Shown here one piece after another: positions 25,224 through 35,250 of a stretch of 48,216 bases of DNA (position 1 is its first letter; every line of letters begins with the position of its first letter). The stretch comes from an uncultured Bacilli bacterium (lineage in GTDB: Bacteria > Bacillota_I > Bacilli_A > RF39 > UBA660): NCBI GenBank assembly GCA_947598325.1, contig CANQFD010000001.1:1-48216 (forward strand). The letters run 5' to 3'. The notes below the pieces were generated by a model. The model was not told the origin of the DNA and searched no databases. It was given only the letters and a program-made list of their open reading frames with translations. A program made the position numbers and the translations under genes.

Positions 25224-25823
25224 ATGTATGATGATGTATTAAAAGAAATGGAAAAATATGCTGAAGAGAATAATATTCCAATAATGAAAAAAAGAGGAAT
25301 AAAATTCTTATGTGAATTTATAAAGAAAAATGAAATTAAAACAATTCTTGAAATTGGGACTGCAATTGGTTATTCTGCAATTAAAATGGCATTAGTAAAT
25401 AAAGATATTAATATAGTATCTATTGAAAGGGATCAAAAAAAATATATTGAAGCATTAAAGAACATTAAAAAATGTAAGTTAGAAAAAAGAATAACCTTAG
25501 TTTTAGGAGATGCCCTTAAAATTGATTTAGATGGCAAATTTGATATGATATTTATAGATGCTGCAAAGGCACAGTATATTAATTTTTTTAATATGTATCA
25601 GAAAAATCTTGTTGATGATGGAATAATAGTAAGTGATAATATGGAATTTCATGGCCTTGTAAATGAAGTAGATGAGATTGAAAATAAAAATTTAAGACAA
25701 CTAGTAACAAAGTTAGTAAAATATAGAAAATTTTTAGAAGATAATGAAGAATATCAGACTAAGTTTTATAAGGTGGGAGATGGAATAGCAATAACATATA
25801 AAAAGGATGCATACGATGATTAA
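25224..25823 (+). CDS. trmR: tRNA 5-hydroxyuridine methyltransferase TrmR (O-methyltransferase)
   Basis: A 199-residue SAM-dependent enzyme. EIGTAIGYSAIKMA is motif I, SIERDQKKYIEAL motif II, LVLGDAL and DMIFIDAAKAQYINFF the metal/SAM region, and GIIVSDNMEFHG the later core, as in YrrM/TrmR. It methylates 5-hydroxyuridine at tRNA wobble position 34 to 5-methoxyuridine. The two U32 genes directly downstream make the hydroxyl group, which strengthens the call over a generic catechol-type methyltransferase. Confidence 0.88.
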   Translation: MYDDVLKEMEKYAEENNIPIMKKRGIKFLCEFIKKNEIKTILEIGTAIGYSAIKMALVNKDINIVSIERDQKKYIEALKNIKKCKLEKRITLVLGDALKIDLDGKFDMIFIDAAKAQYINFFNMYQKNLVDDGIIVSDNMEFHGLVNEVDEIENKNLRQLVTKLVKYRKFLEDNEEYQTKFYKVGDGIAITYKKDAYDD

Positions 25824-26721
25824 GATAATTGTACCATTTCCAAAATATGAGAATGTAAAATTTTATCTAGAACATAATATAGATGGATTTATAATTGGAA
25901 TTAAAAAATATAGTGAAAATTTTAATAATTTAATTAGCATAAAAAAATTAAAATTATATTGTGATGACGCAATATCTATGAATAAGGAAGTCTATATATC
26001 TCTAAATAAAACTTATTATAATTCTGATATAACAAATTTAAAAAAAATATTATCTTTAATAAATAGTATTAACGTAACTGGAGTAATATTTAATGATTTA
26101 TCTATATTAAATATTGTTTCTGAAAATAAATTTAATATAAATTTGATATATGATGGATCTCATTTATCAACTAATTCAAAAACTATCAACTTTTTAGAAA
26201 AAAGAGGTGTTGATGGAGTATTTCTTAGTAATGAAATAACTATGAAAGAAAAACTAGAAATAGCAAATAAAATAAATATAAAAACATATATATGTTTATT
26301 TGGATATACAAATATGGCAACATCCTCAAGAAAACTAATATCTAATTATTTAAATTATTGTAAAATAGATAAAAAACCAACTAATCTTTATTATATTAAA
26401 GATAAGCAAAATGATAATTTTTATCCTATTATTGAAGGGGATAATACTAACTTTTTTTCAGATAAAATATTAAATGGTATTAAAGAGTTTGCAAATTTAA
26501 TAGAAAATAAAAATATTAATTATGTATATTTAAATGATTATTTAATAGATGATAGTTCTTTTTATAATATAATAGAGGCCTTTGTTGCTTTAAGAAATTA
26601 TCCAAATGATAAAGAATTTGCTGATAAATTAGAAAAAGTTATTAATAGTAATTGTTTCAATGAAACTAATGATGGATTTTTAAATAAAAAAACTATATTT
26701 AAGGTGAAAGATTATGAATAA
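25816..26721 (+). CDS. trhP1: U32 family protein TrhP1-like (YrrN)
   Basis: A 301-residue protein, overlapping trmR by 8 bases. The ATG at 25816 has AAGG at a usable distance; an ATG at 25807 is too close to it. It has a TIM-barrel-like pattern without the Cys cluster of full-length U32 proteins, as in B. subtilis YrrN, which works with YrrO to hydroxylate U34 of tRNA. Divergent but placed exactly as expected between trmR and the second U32 gene, which it overlaps by 8 bases. Confidence 0.82.
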   Translation: MIKIIVPFPKYENVKFYLEHNIDGFIIGIKKYSENFNNLISIKKLKLYCDDAISMNKEVYISLNKTYYNSDITNLKKILSLINSINVTGVIFNDLSILNIVSENKFNINLIYDGSHLSTNSKTINFLEKRGVDGVFLSNEITMKEKLEIANKINIKTYICLFGYTNMATSSRKLISNYLNYCKIDKKPTNLYYIKDKQNDNFYPIIEGDNTNFFSDKILNGIKEFANLIENKNINYVYLNDYLIDDSSFYNIIEAFVALRNYPNDKEFADKLEKVINSNCFNETNDGFLNKKTIFKVKDYE

Positions 26722-27919
26722 GATAGAATTACTTGCACCAGCTGGTGATTTAGAAAAGTTAAAATGGGCTATTATGTATGGCGCTGATGCAGTTTATTTA
26801 GGATATAAGAATTATAGTTTAAGAGCAAATGCTAAAAATTTTACTATAGAAGAAATAAAAGAAGGAGTAGAATTTGCTCATAAACATAATGCAAAGGTAT
26901 ATGTAACTGTAAATATTGTATTTCATGAAGACGATTTAAATGATCTTATAGAATATTTAAAAAACCTTTCAAATATAAAAGTTGATGCTATAATTGTTTC
27001 TGATTTATTTATAATTGATTTAATAAAAGAAAATAATATAAAACTACCTATTCATATAAGTACACAAGCTTGTACACTAAATAAAGAAACAGTAAAATTT
27101 TATAAAAAAGAAGGGGTAGAGAGAGTAGTACTTGCTAGAGAATGTTCTAAATCAGATATAAAAAATATAATATCTGAATGTAACATGGATGTTGAAGTAT
27201 TCATACATGGTGCAATGTGTACATGCTATAGTGGTAGATGTATGCTTTCTAATTACTTAACAAATAGAGATTCAAATAGAGGCGGATGTGCACAAATATG
27301 TAGATGGACTTTTGATTTGTATGATAGATATAAAAAGAAAGTATCTAGCGATGTTGATTTTTCAATTGCTCCTAAAGATTTATCTTTATTAAAGTATATC
27401 CCAGATTTAATAGATATTGGAGTAACATCTCTTAAAATAGAAGGAAGAATGAAATCAGTATATTATATTGCAACACTAGTTAGCGTTTATAGAAGAGTTA
27501 TTGATAATTATTATAAGAATAAAGAAAAATATAAATATAATAAAAATGATGAAATAGAACTTTATAGATGTGCTAATAGGGAAACATTGCCTCAATATTT
27601 TGATAAATTTCCAGGAATAAATGAGCAATATTTTATAGGAAGAAACGAAGATACTAATCAAGACTTTTTAGGTATTGTACTTGATTATGATGATAAAAAT
27701 AAGGAAATTATTATTGAACAAAGAAATTATTTTAAAAATGGGGATATAGTAAATGTATTTGGGCCAAAAAAGGAATCATTTAATATAACTGTGACATATA
27801 TTAAAAATAGTGATGGTGAATATGTAGATGCTGCAAGACATCCAAGAGAAATTATTAGGATACCTTGTGATAAAAAGGTTTCTAAAAATGATTTATTACG
27901 TGTTAATTTTTTAGGTTGA
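26714..27919 (+). CDS. trhP2: U32 family tRNA U34 hydroxylase TrhP2-like (YrrO)
   Basis: A 401-residue protein opening with ELLAPAGDLEKLKWAIMYGADAVYLG, the U32 signature. The Cys group is at 169, 171, 176, 192 and 196 (GAMCTCYSGRCML, GGCAQICRW), four of which are expected to hold an iron-sulfur cluster. The C-terminal domain is beta-rich. Homologues (B. subtilis YrrO/TrhP2, E. coli TrhP/YegQ) use prephenate to form 5-hydroxyuridine at U34. Older annotation as a peptidase or collagenase is unlikely to be right. Confidence 0.92.
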   Translation: MNKIELLAPAGDLEKLKWAIMYGADAVYLGYKNYSLRANAKNFTIEEIKEGVEFAHKHNAKVYVTVNIVFHEDDLNDLIEYLKNLSNIKVDAIIVSDLFIIDLIKENNIKLPIHISTQACTLNKETVKFYKKEGVERVVLARECSKSDIKNIISECNMDVEVFIHGAMCTCYSGRCMLSNYLTNRDSNRGGCAQICRWTFDLYDRYKKKVSSDVDFSIAPKDLSLLKYIPDLIDIGVTSLKIEGRMKSVYYIATLVSVYRRVIDNYYKNKEKYKYNKNDEIELYRCANRETLPQYFDKFPGINEQYFIGRNEDTNQDFLGIVLDYDDKNKEIIIEQRNYFKNGDIVNVFGPKKESFNITVTYIKNSDGEYVDAARHPREIIRIPCDKKVSKNDLLRVNFLG

Positions 27920-27944
27920 CAAACAACTTAAAATGTAGTATTAT
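27916..27944 (+). promoter_or_regulatory. sigma-A-type promoter of greA
   Basis: TTGACA (27916-27921) overlaps the trhP2 stop codon; TATTAT (27939-27944) follows after 17 bases. Confidence 0.8.
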
Positions 27945-27981
27945 TTGTTCATGAAAAATAATGACAAAAGAGGTGAGGAAA

Positions 27982-28455
27982 GTGGCAACCGTAAAACAAG
28001 AATGTTATATAACAAAAAATGGATTGGAAGATTTAAAAAAGGAACTTGAAAATTTAACAAAAAATGAAAGACCTAATATAATAAATGCAATAAAAGAAGC
28101 AAGGGCCTTAGGAGATCTATCAGAAAATGCTGAATATCATGCCGCAAAAGAACAACAAGGTCAAATAGAATCAAGAATAAAAGAATTAGAATTTTTAATA
28201 GATAATGCAATTGTAATAGAAGAAGGAGCTTCAAATGAGGTTAGAGTAGGATCAACAGTTGAAATAAAATATATAGAAGATGATGAAGTAGAAGAGTATA
28301 AGATTGTTGGAAGTACTGAAGCAGACCCATTTGAAAATAAAATATCAAATGAATCTCCAATTGCAAAAGTAATAATGGGTAAGTCAATTGGTGATATAGT
28401 AGATGTTGAAAGCCCAAATGGTAATTATAAAATAGAAATAATTTCAATAAAATAA
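27982..28455 (+). CDS. greA: transcription elongation factor GreA
   Basis: A 157-residue protein using GTG at 27982 behind AGGTGAGG; an in-frame ATG at 27961 would add 7 residues not seen in GreA. The N-terminus MATVKQECYITKNGLEDLKKEL, the coiled-coil tip with ALGDLSENAEYHAAKEQQ and acidic residues, and the C-terminal FKBP-like domain (ESPIAKVIMGKSIGD) are typical. It rescues backtracked RNA polymerase. It has its own promoter and terminator. Confidence 0.96.
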   Translation: MATVKQECYITKNGLEDLKKELENLTKNERPNIINAIKEARALGDLSENAEYHAAKEQQGQIESRIKELEFLIDNAIVIEEGASNEVRVGSTVEIKYIEDDEVEEYKIVGSTEADPFENKISNESPIAKVIMGKSIGDIVDVESPNGNYKIEIISIK

Positions 28456-28474
28456 CTCATTTATGAGTTTTTTT
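28454..28474 (+). terminator. intrinsic terminator after greA
   Basis: Stem AACTCA / TGAGTT (28454-28459, 28464-28469) with a T7 tract; the 5' arm starts in the stop codon. Confidence 0.82.
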
Positions 28475-28511
28475 AATATTAAGAAAGTGATTTCTAAAAT
28501 AGAATAACATA

Positions 28512-28540
28512 TTGACGAACATATGTATTTGCTATATAAT
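28512..28540 (+). promoter_or_regulatory. sigma-A-type promoter of ruvAB
   Basis: TTGACG (28512-28517), 17-base spacer, TATAAT (28535-28540). The roughly 100-base leader carries a 7-bp hairpin ATTATCA-ATATAG-TGATAAT (28544-28563) of unknown role. Confidence 0.75.
28516..28529 (+). promoter_or_regulatory. candidate LexA (SOS) operator
   Basis: CGAACATATGTATT matches 12 of 14 positions of the B. subtilis LexA consensus CGAACRNRYGTTYC. It overlaps the -35 and spacer of the ruvAB promoter, where a repressor would block polymerase. ruvAB is a known SOS target in Bacillus. Confidence 0.6.
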
Positions 28541-28643
28541 AATATTATCAATATAGTGATAATGGATAAATATTAAAACATGATATTTAGTAAAATTTGC
28601 TTTAAATTTTATTTTAGAAAAATTATATTAGGAGTGATTAAAT

Positions 28644-29195
28644 ATGTTTGAATTTATTAAAGGAGTAATTTGCGATATAGATTCTGGATATATTACTATA
28701 TTCTTGAATAATATAGGATATAAAATTTATGTATCAAATCCTTATTCTTTTAATATGGATGAGGAATATAAGATATATTTATATCAACATATAACGGAAG
28801 ATGAAAATACTTTATTTGGATTTAAGAGTAAGGAAGAAAGAAATTTTTTTCTAAAACTTATAAGTGTGAAGGGCTTAGGTCCAAAAATGGCACTTTCTAT
28901 TCTAGCATCTGGATCACTAGAGGGAATAATTGATGCGATTGAAAGAGAAAATATTTTATATTTAAAAAAGTTTCCTAAAATTGGAGATAAAATAGCAAGA
29001 CAGATTATACTTGATTTGAAGGGCAATTTAGTAAGTAAAAATGATGAAAAATCAAATATAGATAATGATTTAGTTGATGCTCTTAAATCACTTGGTTATA
29101 GATCATCAGACATTAATAGAGTTATTAAAAATATATCAAATGATTTATCTATTGAGGATAAAGTAAAGGAAGCATTAAAATTGTTATTAAAATAG
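28644..29195 (+). CDS. ruvA: Holliday junction DNA helicase subunit RuvA
   Basis: A 183-residue protein, slightly short of the usual 190-205. The N-terminal OB-fold (FIKGVICDIDSGYITIFLNNIGYKI) ends with DENTLFGFKSKEERNFF. Two helix-hairpin-helix motifs follow: VKGLGPKMAL and FPKIGDKIARQIILDLKG. A shortened linker leads to the small C-terminal domain that contacts RuvB (VDALKSLGYRSSDINRVI). It binds four-way junctions and guides RuvB. It lies 9 bases upstream of ruvB. Confidence 0.95.
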   Translation: MFEFIKGVICDIDSGYITIFLNNIGYKIYVSNPYSFNMDEEYKIYLYQHITEDENTLFGFKSKEERNFFLKLISVKGLGPKMALSILASGSLEGIIDAIERENILYLKKFPKIGDKIARQIILDLKGNLVSKNDEKSNIDNDLVDALKSLGYRSSDINRVIKNISNDLSIEDKVKEALKLLLK

Positions 29196-29204
29196 GAGGA
29201 AGTA

Positions 29205-30215
29205 ATGGATAGAATCATAGATGAAGAAAAGAAAATCGAAGATAATTATGAGCTTTCACTTAGACCTAAATGTTTAAAAGAATACATAGGACAAAATGAT
29301 GTTAAAGATAATATGAAAGTTTTCATAGAAGCAGCAAAGTTAAGAGATGAGGTATTAGATCATACACTTTTATATGGACCACCAGGTCTTGGAAAAACAA
29401 CTCTTGCTTATATAATTGCTAATGAATTATCTAGTAATATTAAAACAACTAGTGGTCCTGCAATTGAAAAGACAGGTGATTTAGCTGCAGTTTTATCATC
29501 ACTTGAACCAGGAGATGTACTTTTTATAGATGAAATTCATAGAATGCCAAAAATTGTTGAAGAAGTATTGTATTCAGCAATGGAGGATTTTTCTATAGAT
29601 ATTATAATTGGAAATGAAGGTTCATCTAGAAGTATTAAAATTGATTTGCCACCTTTTACATTAGTTGGTGCAACGACTAGAGTGGGAGATCTATCATCGC
29701 CACTTAGAGATAGGTTTGGAATTGTTTCTAAATTAGAATATTATAGTATAGAAGATCTTAAAATAATTATTAAAAGGACTGCAGAAGTTTTTGAAATAGA
29801 AATAGAAGATGAAGCTGCTATTGAGCTTGCAAAAAGATCAAGAGGTACGCCTAGAATAGCAAATCGCTTATTTAAAAGGGTTCGCGATTTTGCTTTAGTT
29901 AATGGAAATGGTAATATAGATTTAAGTATAACAAAAGAATCACTTGATAGATTAAAAGTAGATTCAAGCGGGCTTGATGATACAGATCATAATTTGCTAA
30001 AAGCAATAATATATAAATTTAATGGTGGTCCTGTTGGAGTGGATGCCCTTGCTGCATCTATTGGAGAAGAGGTTAGTACAATAGAAGATGTATATGAGCC
30101 ATATTTACTTCAAAACGGTTTTCTTAAACGAACTAATAGAGGTAGAATAGTTACTGATAAGGCATATGCTCATTTAGGTATTGCACACCAAGAAGGATTA
30201 TTTGACCAAATGTAA
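29205..30215 (+). CDS. ruvB: Holliday junction branch migration ATPase RuvB
   Basis: A 336-residue AAA+ motor. It opens with the typical [13 protein letters not shown]. Walker A is [11 protein letters not shown], Walker B FIDEIHRM, sensor 1 GATTR, the arginine finger region SPLRDRFG, sensor 2 [10 protein letters not shown], and the C-terminal winged helix reads [15 protein letters not shown] with [15 protein letters not shown]. Paired with ruvA in one operon behind the LexA-like site. Confidence 0.97.
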   Translation: MDRIIDEEKKIEDNYELSLRPKCLKEYIGQNDVKDNMKVFIEAAKLRDEVLDHTLLYGPPGLGKTTLAYIIANELSSNIKTTSGPAIEKTGDLAAVLSSLEPGDVLFIDEIHRMPKIVEEVLYSAMEDFSIDIIIGNEGSSRSIKIDLPPFTLVGATTRVGDLSSPLRDRFGIVSKLEYYSIEDLKIIIKRTAEVFEIEIEDEAAIELAKRSRGTPRIANRLFKRVRDFALVNGNGNIDLSITKESLDRLKVDSSGLDDTDHNLLKAIIYKFNGGPVGVDALAASIGEEVSTIEDVYEPYLLQNGFLKRTNRGRIVTDKAYAHLGIAHQEGLFDQM

Positions 30216-30254
30216 GATTATTATAAATAATTAATAAGAAAAGAAGGTGTAGTT

Positions 30255-31277
30255 ATGAAGACAGATGATTTTGATTATAATTTACCAGAGGAGTTAATAG
30301 CGCAAACACCTCTAAAAAACAGAGATCATTCAAAGTTATTAATATTGGATAAAAAAACTGGAAATATTATTCATGAAACGTTTAATAATATTATAAATTA
30401 TCTAAATGAAGGTGATGTACTTGTTCTTAATAATACTAAAGTATTACCTGCAAGATTAATCGGTATTAAAGAAAAAACGAATGCTACTATTGAAGTATTA
30501 ATGCTAAAAGAATTAGTTAATGATGAATGGGAATGCCTATGTAAACCAGCAAAAAGGGTAAAAATAGGAACAGTAATAAATTTTGAAGGATTATTAAAAC
30601 TAGAATGTATATATGTTGGTGATGAAGGTGTTAGAAGGTTTAAATTTATTTATGATGGAATACTTCTTGAAATACTTGATAAATTAGGAGAAATGCCTCT
30701 TCCTCCATATATACATGAAAAATTAGAAGATAAAAGCAGGTACCAAACTGTATATGCTAAAAATGAGGGCAGTGCTGCTGCTCCAACTGCTGGGCTTCAT
30801 TTTACTAAAGAGCTTTTAAATAAAATTAAAAGTAAAGGAATAATTATAGAGGAAATAACTCTTCATGTTGGTCTTGGAACTTTTAGACCAGTTTCGGTAG
30901 AAGATGTTACTAAACATAATATGCATAGTGAATATTATGAAATGAGTGAAAATACTGCTAAAGTATTAAATAAAGCAAAAGAAGAAGGAAGAAAAATTAT
31001 ATCAGTAGGAACAACTACTACAAGAACACTTGAAACTATAATAAATTTATATGATGAATTTAAAGCTTGCTCTGGCTGGACAAATATATTTATATACCCT
31101 GGTTATAAATTTAAAGCAATTGATTCATTAATAACTAATTTTCATTTACCAAAATCAACACTTGTAATGCTCGTTAGTGCATTCGCAGGTAAAGATAACA
31201 TAATGAATGCTTATGAAGAAGCAGTCAAAAATAAATATAGATTTTTTTCGTTTGGAGATGCAATGTTCATAAAATAA
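30255..31277 (+). CDS. queA: S-adenosylmethionine:tRNA ribosyltransferase-isomerase QueA
   Basis: A 340-residue enzyme that adds the epoxycyclopentane precursor to preQ1 in tRNA. Motifs: [60 protein letters not shown] and [20 protein letters not shown]. Length is normal. The ruvAB-queA-tgt order is as in B. subtilis, but a minus-strand gene separates queA from tgt here. Confidence 0.96.
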   Translation: MKTDDFDYNLPEELIAQTPLKNRDHSKLLILDKKTGNIIHETFNNIINYLNEGDVLVLNNTKVLPARLIGIKEKTNATIEVLMLKELVNDEWECLCKPAKRVKIGTVINFEGLLKLECIYVGDEGVRRFKFIYDGILLEILDKLGEMPLPPYIHEKLEDKSRYQTVYAKNEGSAAAPTAGLHFTKELLNKIKSKGIIIEEITLHVGLGTFRPVSVEDVTKHNMHSEYYEMSENTAKVLNKAKEEGRKIISVGTTTTRTLETIINLYDEFKACSGWTNIFIYPGYKFKAIDSLITNFHLPKSTLVMLVSAFAGKDNIMNAYEEAVKNKYRFFSFGDAMFIK

Positions 31278-31317
31278 AAATTAGAATTACTTTGTCTAAA
31301 TTAATTCTAATTTTTTT
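31276..31317. terminator. bidirectional intrinsic terminator
   Basis: An 11-bp stem AATTAGAATTA / TAATTCTAATT (31279-31289, 31302-31312), extendable by A/T pairs, flanked by T-runs on both strands. It lies between convergent queA and the 147-aa gene and overlaps the latter's last codons. Confidence 0.85.
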
Positions 31318-31739
31318 GTGAAATCAAATTTATCACTATCACAATATTTATTAATATATAATTTTTCTAATTTTGGTAAATCTTCATCATAAAAACTAAA
31401 TTCACTTAATACTTCTTTTTTTATTTGATCTATTTTACAGTTTGATTCATATATTCTATAAATTTTTAATTCAGGATCTATTGAATTTACTAGTATATAT
31501 AATATTTCATCTATACTATAATTTTTCTTAATTATATTATCTGTTAGTTCCTTTAATAATCTATAATAATATGTACCATTATTATCATTTATATAACGTT
31601 TTTTTAGTTCTTCAATATATGCATTTATATTATTATTAATTTGATCTAAATTATCAAATGATTCAAAGTTCCTACAAAAAGAACAAAACCTTCTTTTGAT
31701 TTGCATTCTTGTTTTTGAATCCATAACAAATTTCTTCAT
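31296..31739 (-). CDS. hypothetical protein, 147 aa
   Basis: A minus-strand gene with a strong AAGGAGG site. The protein is helical and charged, with an N-terminal RRFCSFCRNFE (C-x2-C) and two later single Cys. There is no membrane segment. The Cys pair hints at half of a metal site. No family recognised. It is inserted between queA and tgt, has its own promoter (31767-31794) and terminator, and is probably a lineage-specific addition to a conserved block. Confidence 0.7.
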   Translation of the reverse strand: MKKFVMDSKTRMQIKRRFCSFCRNFESFDNLDQINNNINAYIEELKKRYINDNNGTYYYRLLKELTDNIIKKNYSIDEILYILVNSIDPELKIYRIYESNCKIDQIKKEVLSEFSFYDEDLPKLEKLYINKYCDSDKFDFTKKLELI

Positions 31740-31766
31740 ACTAAACCTCCTTATATATAGTTAATT

Positions 31767-31794
31767 ATTATAATAATAAATTTATAGTTGTAAA
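31767..31794 (-). promoter_or_regulatory. promoter of the 147-aa gene
   Basis: On the minus strand, TTTACA (31794-31789), 16-base spacer, TATAAT (31772-31767), 28 bases upstream of the start. Confidence 0.6.
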
Positions 31795-31846
31795 TATAAA
31801 AATTAAATTTATTAAAAAAATATAATATCTGTATTGTAATAAGTTA

Positions 31847-31855
31847 TGATATAAT
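31847..31855 (+). promoter_or_regulatory. extended -10 promoter of tgt
   Basis: TGATATAAT (TGn-TATAAT) lies 24 bases before the tgt ATG; no well-spaced -35. Confidence 0.55.
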
Positions 31856-31866
31856 CTTATATATGA

Positions 31867-33009
<1,143 letters not shown>

Positions 33010-33019
<10 letters not shown>

Positions 33020-33366
33020 ACTTTTTTGAAGTTTATTCCAATAACACTTCCAAATACAATAATTATCATACATATTAAATAATAAATTATCTGCATAATA
33101 TTTATTTTATAACCAAATATTATGGATATAAGAAAAAATAAAATAATAGTTATAATAGAAATTTTAAGTCCTTCAATAAAACCTCTTTTATTTGAACGTC
33201 TTCCTATATAAATACCAGAAGAAATAAACGTTACTATAAATATAATATATTTTAATATTGTATTTACGTTAGATGATATTATATTAAAATAATATAAAAT
33301 AGTTGATATTAGATTTAATATTAAAAGCATTGAAATCATAAATATCATTGTTTTTAAATATTTCAT
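33010..33366 (-). CDS. TIGR04086-family (YrzE-like) membrane protein
   Basis: A 118-residue protein with four predicted transmembrane helices and a central SGIYIGRRSNKRGFIEGL loop, typical of TIGR04086. In Bacillus and relatives the family lies between yajC and spoVB/secDF downstream of tgt, so the place fits even though the gene is inverted here and no yajC is present. Function unknown. Confidence 0.78.
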
Positions 33367-33442
33367 TTCATCACATCCTACTTAAATTTATTCTAATGTA
33401 TAAAACAATATGAATTAAAACATAATAAAAATAGGTGATATA

Positions 33443-34075
33443 ATGCTTTTTACAATAATATTTAGAACAATTTTCTTTTATATAGTAGTAGTAATTTCAT
33501 ATAAAATAATGGGTAAAAGAGAAGTCGGAGAACTTGGAGTATTTGATTTAATAATTTCAATGCTTATATCGCAGTTAATTGCGATTAGTATAGAAAATTA
33601 TAAAGAACCTATTTGGTTTGTTATAGTTCCTGCTTTTATTTTAGTTTTATTTCAAATAATATTTGCGAAATTGTCATTAAAAAACAATAAATTTAGAGAT
33701 GTATTAGATGGAAAAGAAAGTGTAATAATAGCAAATGGTAAATTAAATTTTAACGAAATGACTAAACAAAAATATAATCTTAATGATTTACTTCTTCAAT
33801 TACGTGATAAGTCAATAAGAAGTATAGAAGAAGTAGATTTTGCTATTTTGGAAACTAATGGTAAATTATCAATATTTAAAAAACAAGATCAAGATAATGA
33901 TATATTTCCTCTGCCATTAGTATTGGATGGTGTAATTGAAGAAAAAAATCTAGTTTATATAAATAAAAATAGAAAATGGTTAAAATCAGTATTATCAAAT
34001 AAAAAAATAAAATTAGAAGATATATTTTATGCATTTTATAAAGATGGAGAAGTTTATATAATAAATAAAAACTAA
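33443..34075 (+). CDS. DUF421 membrane protein (YrbG-like)
   Basis: A 210-residue protein with three N-terminal transmembrane helices containing the family signature YKIMGKREVGELGVFDLIIS, then a cytoplasmic alpha/beta domain (KESVIIANGKLNFNEMTKQ, LLLQLRDKSIRSIEEVDFAILE, and GKLSIFKK). Matches DUF421; B. subtilis has yrbG at the same place. Relatives have been linked to spore and envelope resistance, but the role here is unknown. Confidence 0.88.
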   Translation: MLFTIIFRTIFFYIVVVISYKIMGKREVGELGVFDLIISMLISQLIAISIENYKEPIWFVIVPAFILVLFQIIFAKLSLKNNKFRDVLDGKESVIIANGKLNFNEMTKQKYNLNDLLLQLRDKSIRSIEEVDFAILETNGKLSIFKKQDQDNDIFPLPLVLDGVIEEKNLVYINKNRKWLKSVLSNKKIKLEDIFYAFYKDGEVYIINKN

Positions 34076-34092
34076 TTCAAATGAATTAGTTT
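34069..34092. terminator. bidirectional hairpin between convergent genes
   Basis: An 11-bp stem AAACTAATTCA / TGAATTAGTTT (34069-34079, 34082-34092) contains both stop codons. T-runs are better on the minus strand than on the plus strand. Confidence 0.7.
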
Positions 34093-34465
34093 ATAATGCC
34101 ATTTTCATAAAACCAGGAATATCAGTTACATATGATATATGTCTATTATAATTTAGCATATCTGGCATTTTTGCATATAATTTATAAATGGCATCAGGAA
34201 GATCTAAACCTTCAATAAATGTATAATATTCTTCTATACCAAAATTCCCAAAATTATCTTTAATTTCGATAACTTCTTTATGAAATATTTTTAATAAAAT
34301 ATATAAATTTATGCAAAATATCTTTAAATTTTCTGATTCAAAATTACATTTTGAATCAGGTAAACTTAAACCTAAATTAATATTACTATTATCTTTTTTT
34401 AAATTATTAATACTGTCTATAAGTTTGCATAATAGTCCTATTTTTCTTTCTTTTATTTCATTCAT
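34091..34465 (-). CDS. hypothetical protein, 124 aa
   Basis: A minus-strand gene with a GGGGG-type ribosome binding site. The protein is mixed helical, with no clear signal peptide; an internal hydrophobic stretch (IFCINLYILLKIFHK) could be a buried helix. Acidic and aromatic residues follow (FGIEEYYTFIEGLDLPDAIYKLY). No family recognised. It has a near-consensus promoter and its own terminator. Confidence 0.68.
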   Translation of the reverse strand: MNEIKERKIGLLCKLIDSINNLKKDNSNINLGLSLPDSKCNFESENLKIFCINLYILLKIFHKEVIEIKDNFGNFGIEEYYTFIEGLDLPDAIYKLYAKMPDMLNYNRHISYVTDIPGFMKMAL

Positions 34466-34492
34466 ATTAATTTAACCCCCAAACGGTTTAAG

Positions 34493-34521
34493 ATAATAAC
34501 ATAAAAATTAATTGTTGTCAA
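34493..34521 (-). promoter_or_regulatory. sigma-A-type promoter of the 124-aa gene
   Basis: On the minus strand, TTGACA (34521-34516), 17-base spacer, TATTAT (34498-34493). Confidence 0.72.
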
Positions 34522-34609
34522 ATATTTCTATTAAAAAAAATTTTATATATAATAAAACGATATTAGTATAATTAAATTTTTGATTAATATTATATACTAG
34601 GGTGATTTA

Positions 34610-35179
34610 ATGGATTATCAAAATCAAGTTAATTTAAGTTATTATTTAGCTAGATTTAATGAAATATTAATTAATATGGAAAGGGAAATGTTAATTACTG
34701 AAACTACTGATAATATAACAATTGATTTTATAAGATGCATGATACCTCATCATCAGGCAGCTATTTACATGTGTGAAAATTTATTAATGTATACACACTA
34801 TGAACCACTTATTAATATATCAAATAATATAATGACAATACAAAAAAATCAGATTAAAATCATGTATAGTATAATGAAAGAGTCACAATATTATATAAGT
34901 TCGCAAAGAGAGATTAAAAGTTATTTTAAAAAATACTTTAAAATAGTAAATACAATGATAAATAATATGAAAAATAGTCAAAAAACATATAATATAAATA
35001 TAGATTTTATATATGAAATGATACCTCATCATGAAGGTGCGATTAAAATGTGTGAAAATGTATTAAAATACTATATAGATCCAAGATTAAGACAATTAGC
35101 AAATACTATATTAGTATATCAGCAAAATAGTATAGCAATGCTTAAACAGGTATTAAATAATATTAAAAGATTAACTTAA
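34610..35179 (+). CDS. DUF305-like protein with two MIPHH motifs
   Basis: A 189-residue all-helical protein. DUF305 usually has one FMxxMIPHHxxAixM signature per ferritin-like bundle; here there are two, FIRCMIPHHQAAIYMCE near residue 42 and FIYEMIPHHEGAIKMCENVL near residue 134. This suggests internal duplication or a long two-signature form. His, Met and Cys around the motifs make metal binding (copper or another soft metal) plausible. It lacks the signal peptide common in this family. A ZIP metal transporter gene follows after a terminator. Confidence 0.8.
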   Translation: MDYQNQVNLSYYLARFNEILINMEREMLITETTDNITIDFIRCMIPHHQAAIYMCENLLMYTHYEPLINISNNIMTIQKNQIKIMYSIMKESQYYISSQREIKSYFKKYFKIVNTMINNMKNSQKTYNINIDFIYEMIPHHEGAIKMCENVLKYYIDPRLRQLANTILVYQQNSIAMLKQVLNNIKRLT

Positions 35180-35193
35180 TATGTTAAGTTTTT
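35173..35193 (+). terminator. intrinsic terminator after the DUF305-like gene
   Basis: Stem AACTTAA / TTAAGTT (35173-35179, 35184-35190), loop TATG, then T5. It begins in the last codons. Confidence 0.75.
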
Positions 35194-35250
35194 ATAAGTC
35201 AATAGGCATAAACTATAATTAATATTCATTTGATTAAATAGGTGATAATA

